Source: Acidobacteriota bacterium (GTDB taxonomy: Bacteria > Acidobacteriota > Blastocatellia > Pyrinomonadales > Pyrinomonadaceae). Taken from it: a stretch of DNA of 6,782 nucleotides. The stretch is taken from contig JAKOSS010000086.1 in NCBI GenBank assembly GCA_029777145.1, forward strand, positions 1-6,782, written 5' to 3'. Position 1 is the first letter of the stretch. Every line of letters begins with the position of its first letter. The notes beneath the pieces are model-generated. The model did no database searches. It saw only the letters and a list, made by a program, of their open reading frames with translations, and was not told the DNA's origin. This document shows, one piece after another, positions 6,448 to 6,782 of the stretch. Position numbers and translations under genes: made by a program.

Positions 6448-6782
6448 ATGAAGATCGGTTCGATTTTATTCGCAATTATTGTATTGATTTCGGCGGCGGG
6501 CGCCGCCAACGCACAGGGAGTGACGGTTTCCGGCCAGGTTTCGCTGGCTGACGGAACCGTGCTCCACGACGCGATCGTCACGCTCGTCCAGGCAAAGCGC
6601 AAGACGAAGACGGACGATCAAGGTCGATACGTTTTCGAGAATGTGCCGCCCGGGCGCTACACGATCACAGCGCACAACGATGGATTCGGCGATTCGACGC
6701 AGACCGTCGACGTCGTTGATGCCGCGCTCAGCGTCAATTTCACGATGGAGATCAAGTCCGTCAAGGAAGAAGTGACGATCAC
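6448..6782 (+). CDS. Putative TonB-dependent receptor with carboxypeptidase-regulatory-like domain, 3'-truncated
   Basis: An open frame of 111 codons runs off the right edge. ATG at 6448 is preceded by GAGG (6438-6441) with 6 nt spacing. Residues 1-22 are a Sec signal peptide with a clear ANA/QG cleavage site. Residues 25-101 match the carboxypeptidase-regulatory-like beta-sandwich: VSGQV (27-31), then DDQGRYVFENVPPGRYTI (56-73) and DGF (78-80). Next comes KEEVTI (106-111), which resembles the TonB box that precedes the plug in Oar-like receptors of Acidobacteriota and Bacteroidota. Such proteins are outer-membrane channels for large or scarce nutrients, driven by TonB. The plug and barrel are outside the window, so another exported protein with this domain cannot be excluded. 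It lies 131 bp after the LytTR regulator, downstream of LytTR-like boxes, and may be that regulator's target. Confidence 0.75.
   Translation, partial: MKIGSILFAIIVLISAAGAANAQGVTVSGQVSLADGTVLHDAIVTLVQAKRKTKTDDQGRYVFENVPPGRYTITAHNDGFGDSTQTVDVVDAALSVNFTMEIKSVKEEVTI

Overview
All recognisable genes in this window lie on the + strand. In order they are: the 3' two thirds of a Lon ATP-dependent protease gene, a secreted MltD-like lytic transglycosylase with C-terminal LysM repeats, a LytS/YehU-type membrane sensor histidine kinase, its LytTR-type response regulator, and the first 111 codons of an exported protein that looks like a TonB-dependent receptor with an N-terminal carboxypeptidase-regulatory-like domain. 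The GC-rich codon use, an outer-membrane (diderm) gene set, and above all the receptor type and the LytS/LytTR pair suggest an environmental Gram-negative bacterium. Acidobacteriota, perhaps Blastocatellia/Pyrinomonadales, is my best guess. That assignment is an inference from gene style, not from a marker gene.

Layout. Positions 2-1543 hold the AAA+ module and Ser/Lys protease domain of Lon; the N-terminal substrate-binding domain lies upstream of the window. Positions 1544-1767 are a 224 bp, less GC-rich gap with a plausible sigma70-type promoter (perfect TTGACA box). It is followed by a leader of about 140 nt that can fold, and an AGGAG ribosome binding site that serves a TTG start. Positions 1768-3525 encode the transglycosylase, closed by a strong intrinsic terminator at 3545-3580. 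Positions 3649-6316 are a two-gene signalling operon: kinase and regulator are separated by one base (TGA-G-ATG). Its promoter appears to sit so close to the kinase ATG that the mRNA would be almost leaderless. Positions 6317-6447 separate the regulator from the receptor gene.

How the parts work together. The kinase has nine predicted membrane helices, a GAF-like region and a LytS-type HATPase module with the phospho-acceptor His in NPHFLFN. It should phosphorylate Asp56 of the LytTR regulator. The gap immediately after the regulator's stop codon contains two near-identical copies of a sequence that fits the classical LytTR-box consensus perfectly, in direct orientation 20 bp apart and upstream of the receptor gene. 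The simplest reading is that this two-component system controls the adjacent outer-membrane receptor. This is the most testable new observation in the window. Lon and the transglycosylase look like separately transcribed housekeeping or envelope genes. I saw no mobile elements, CRISPR arrays, tRNA or rRNA genes.
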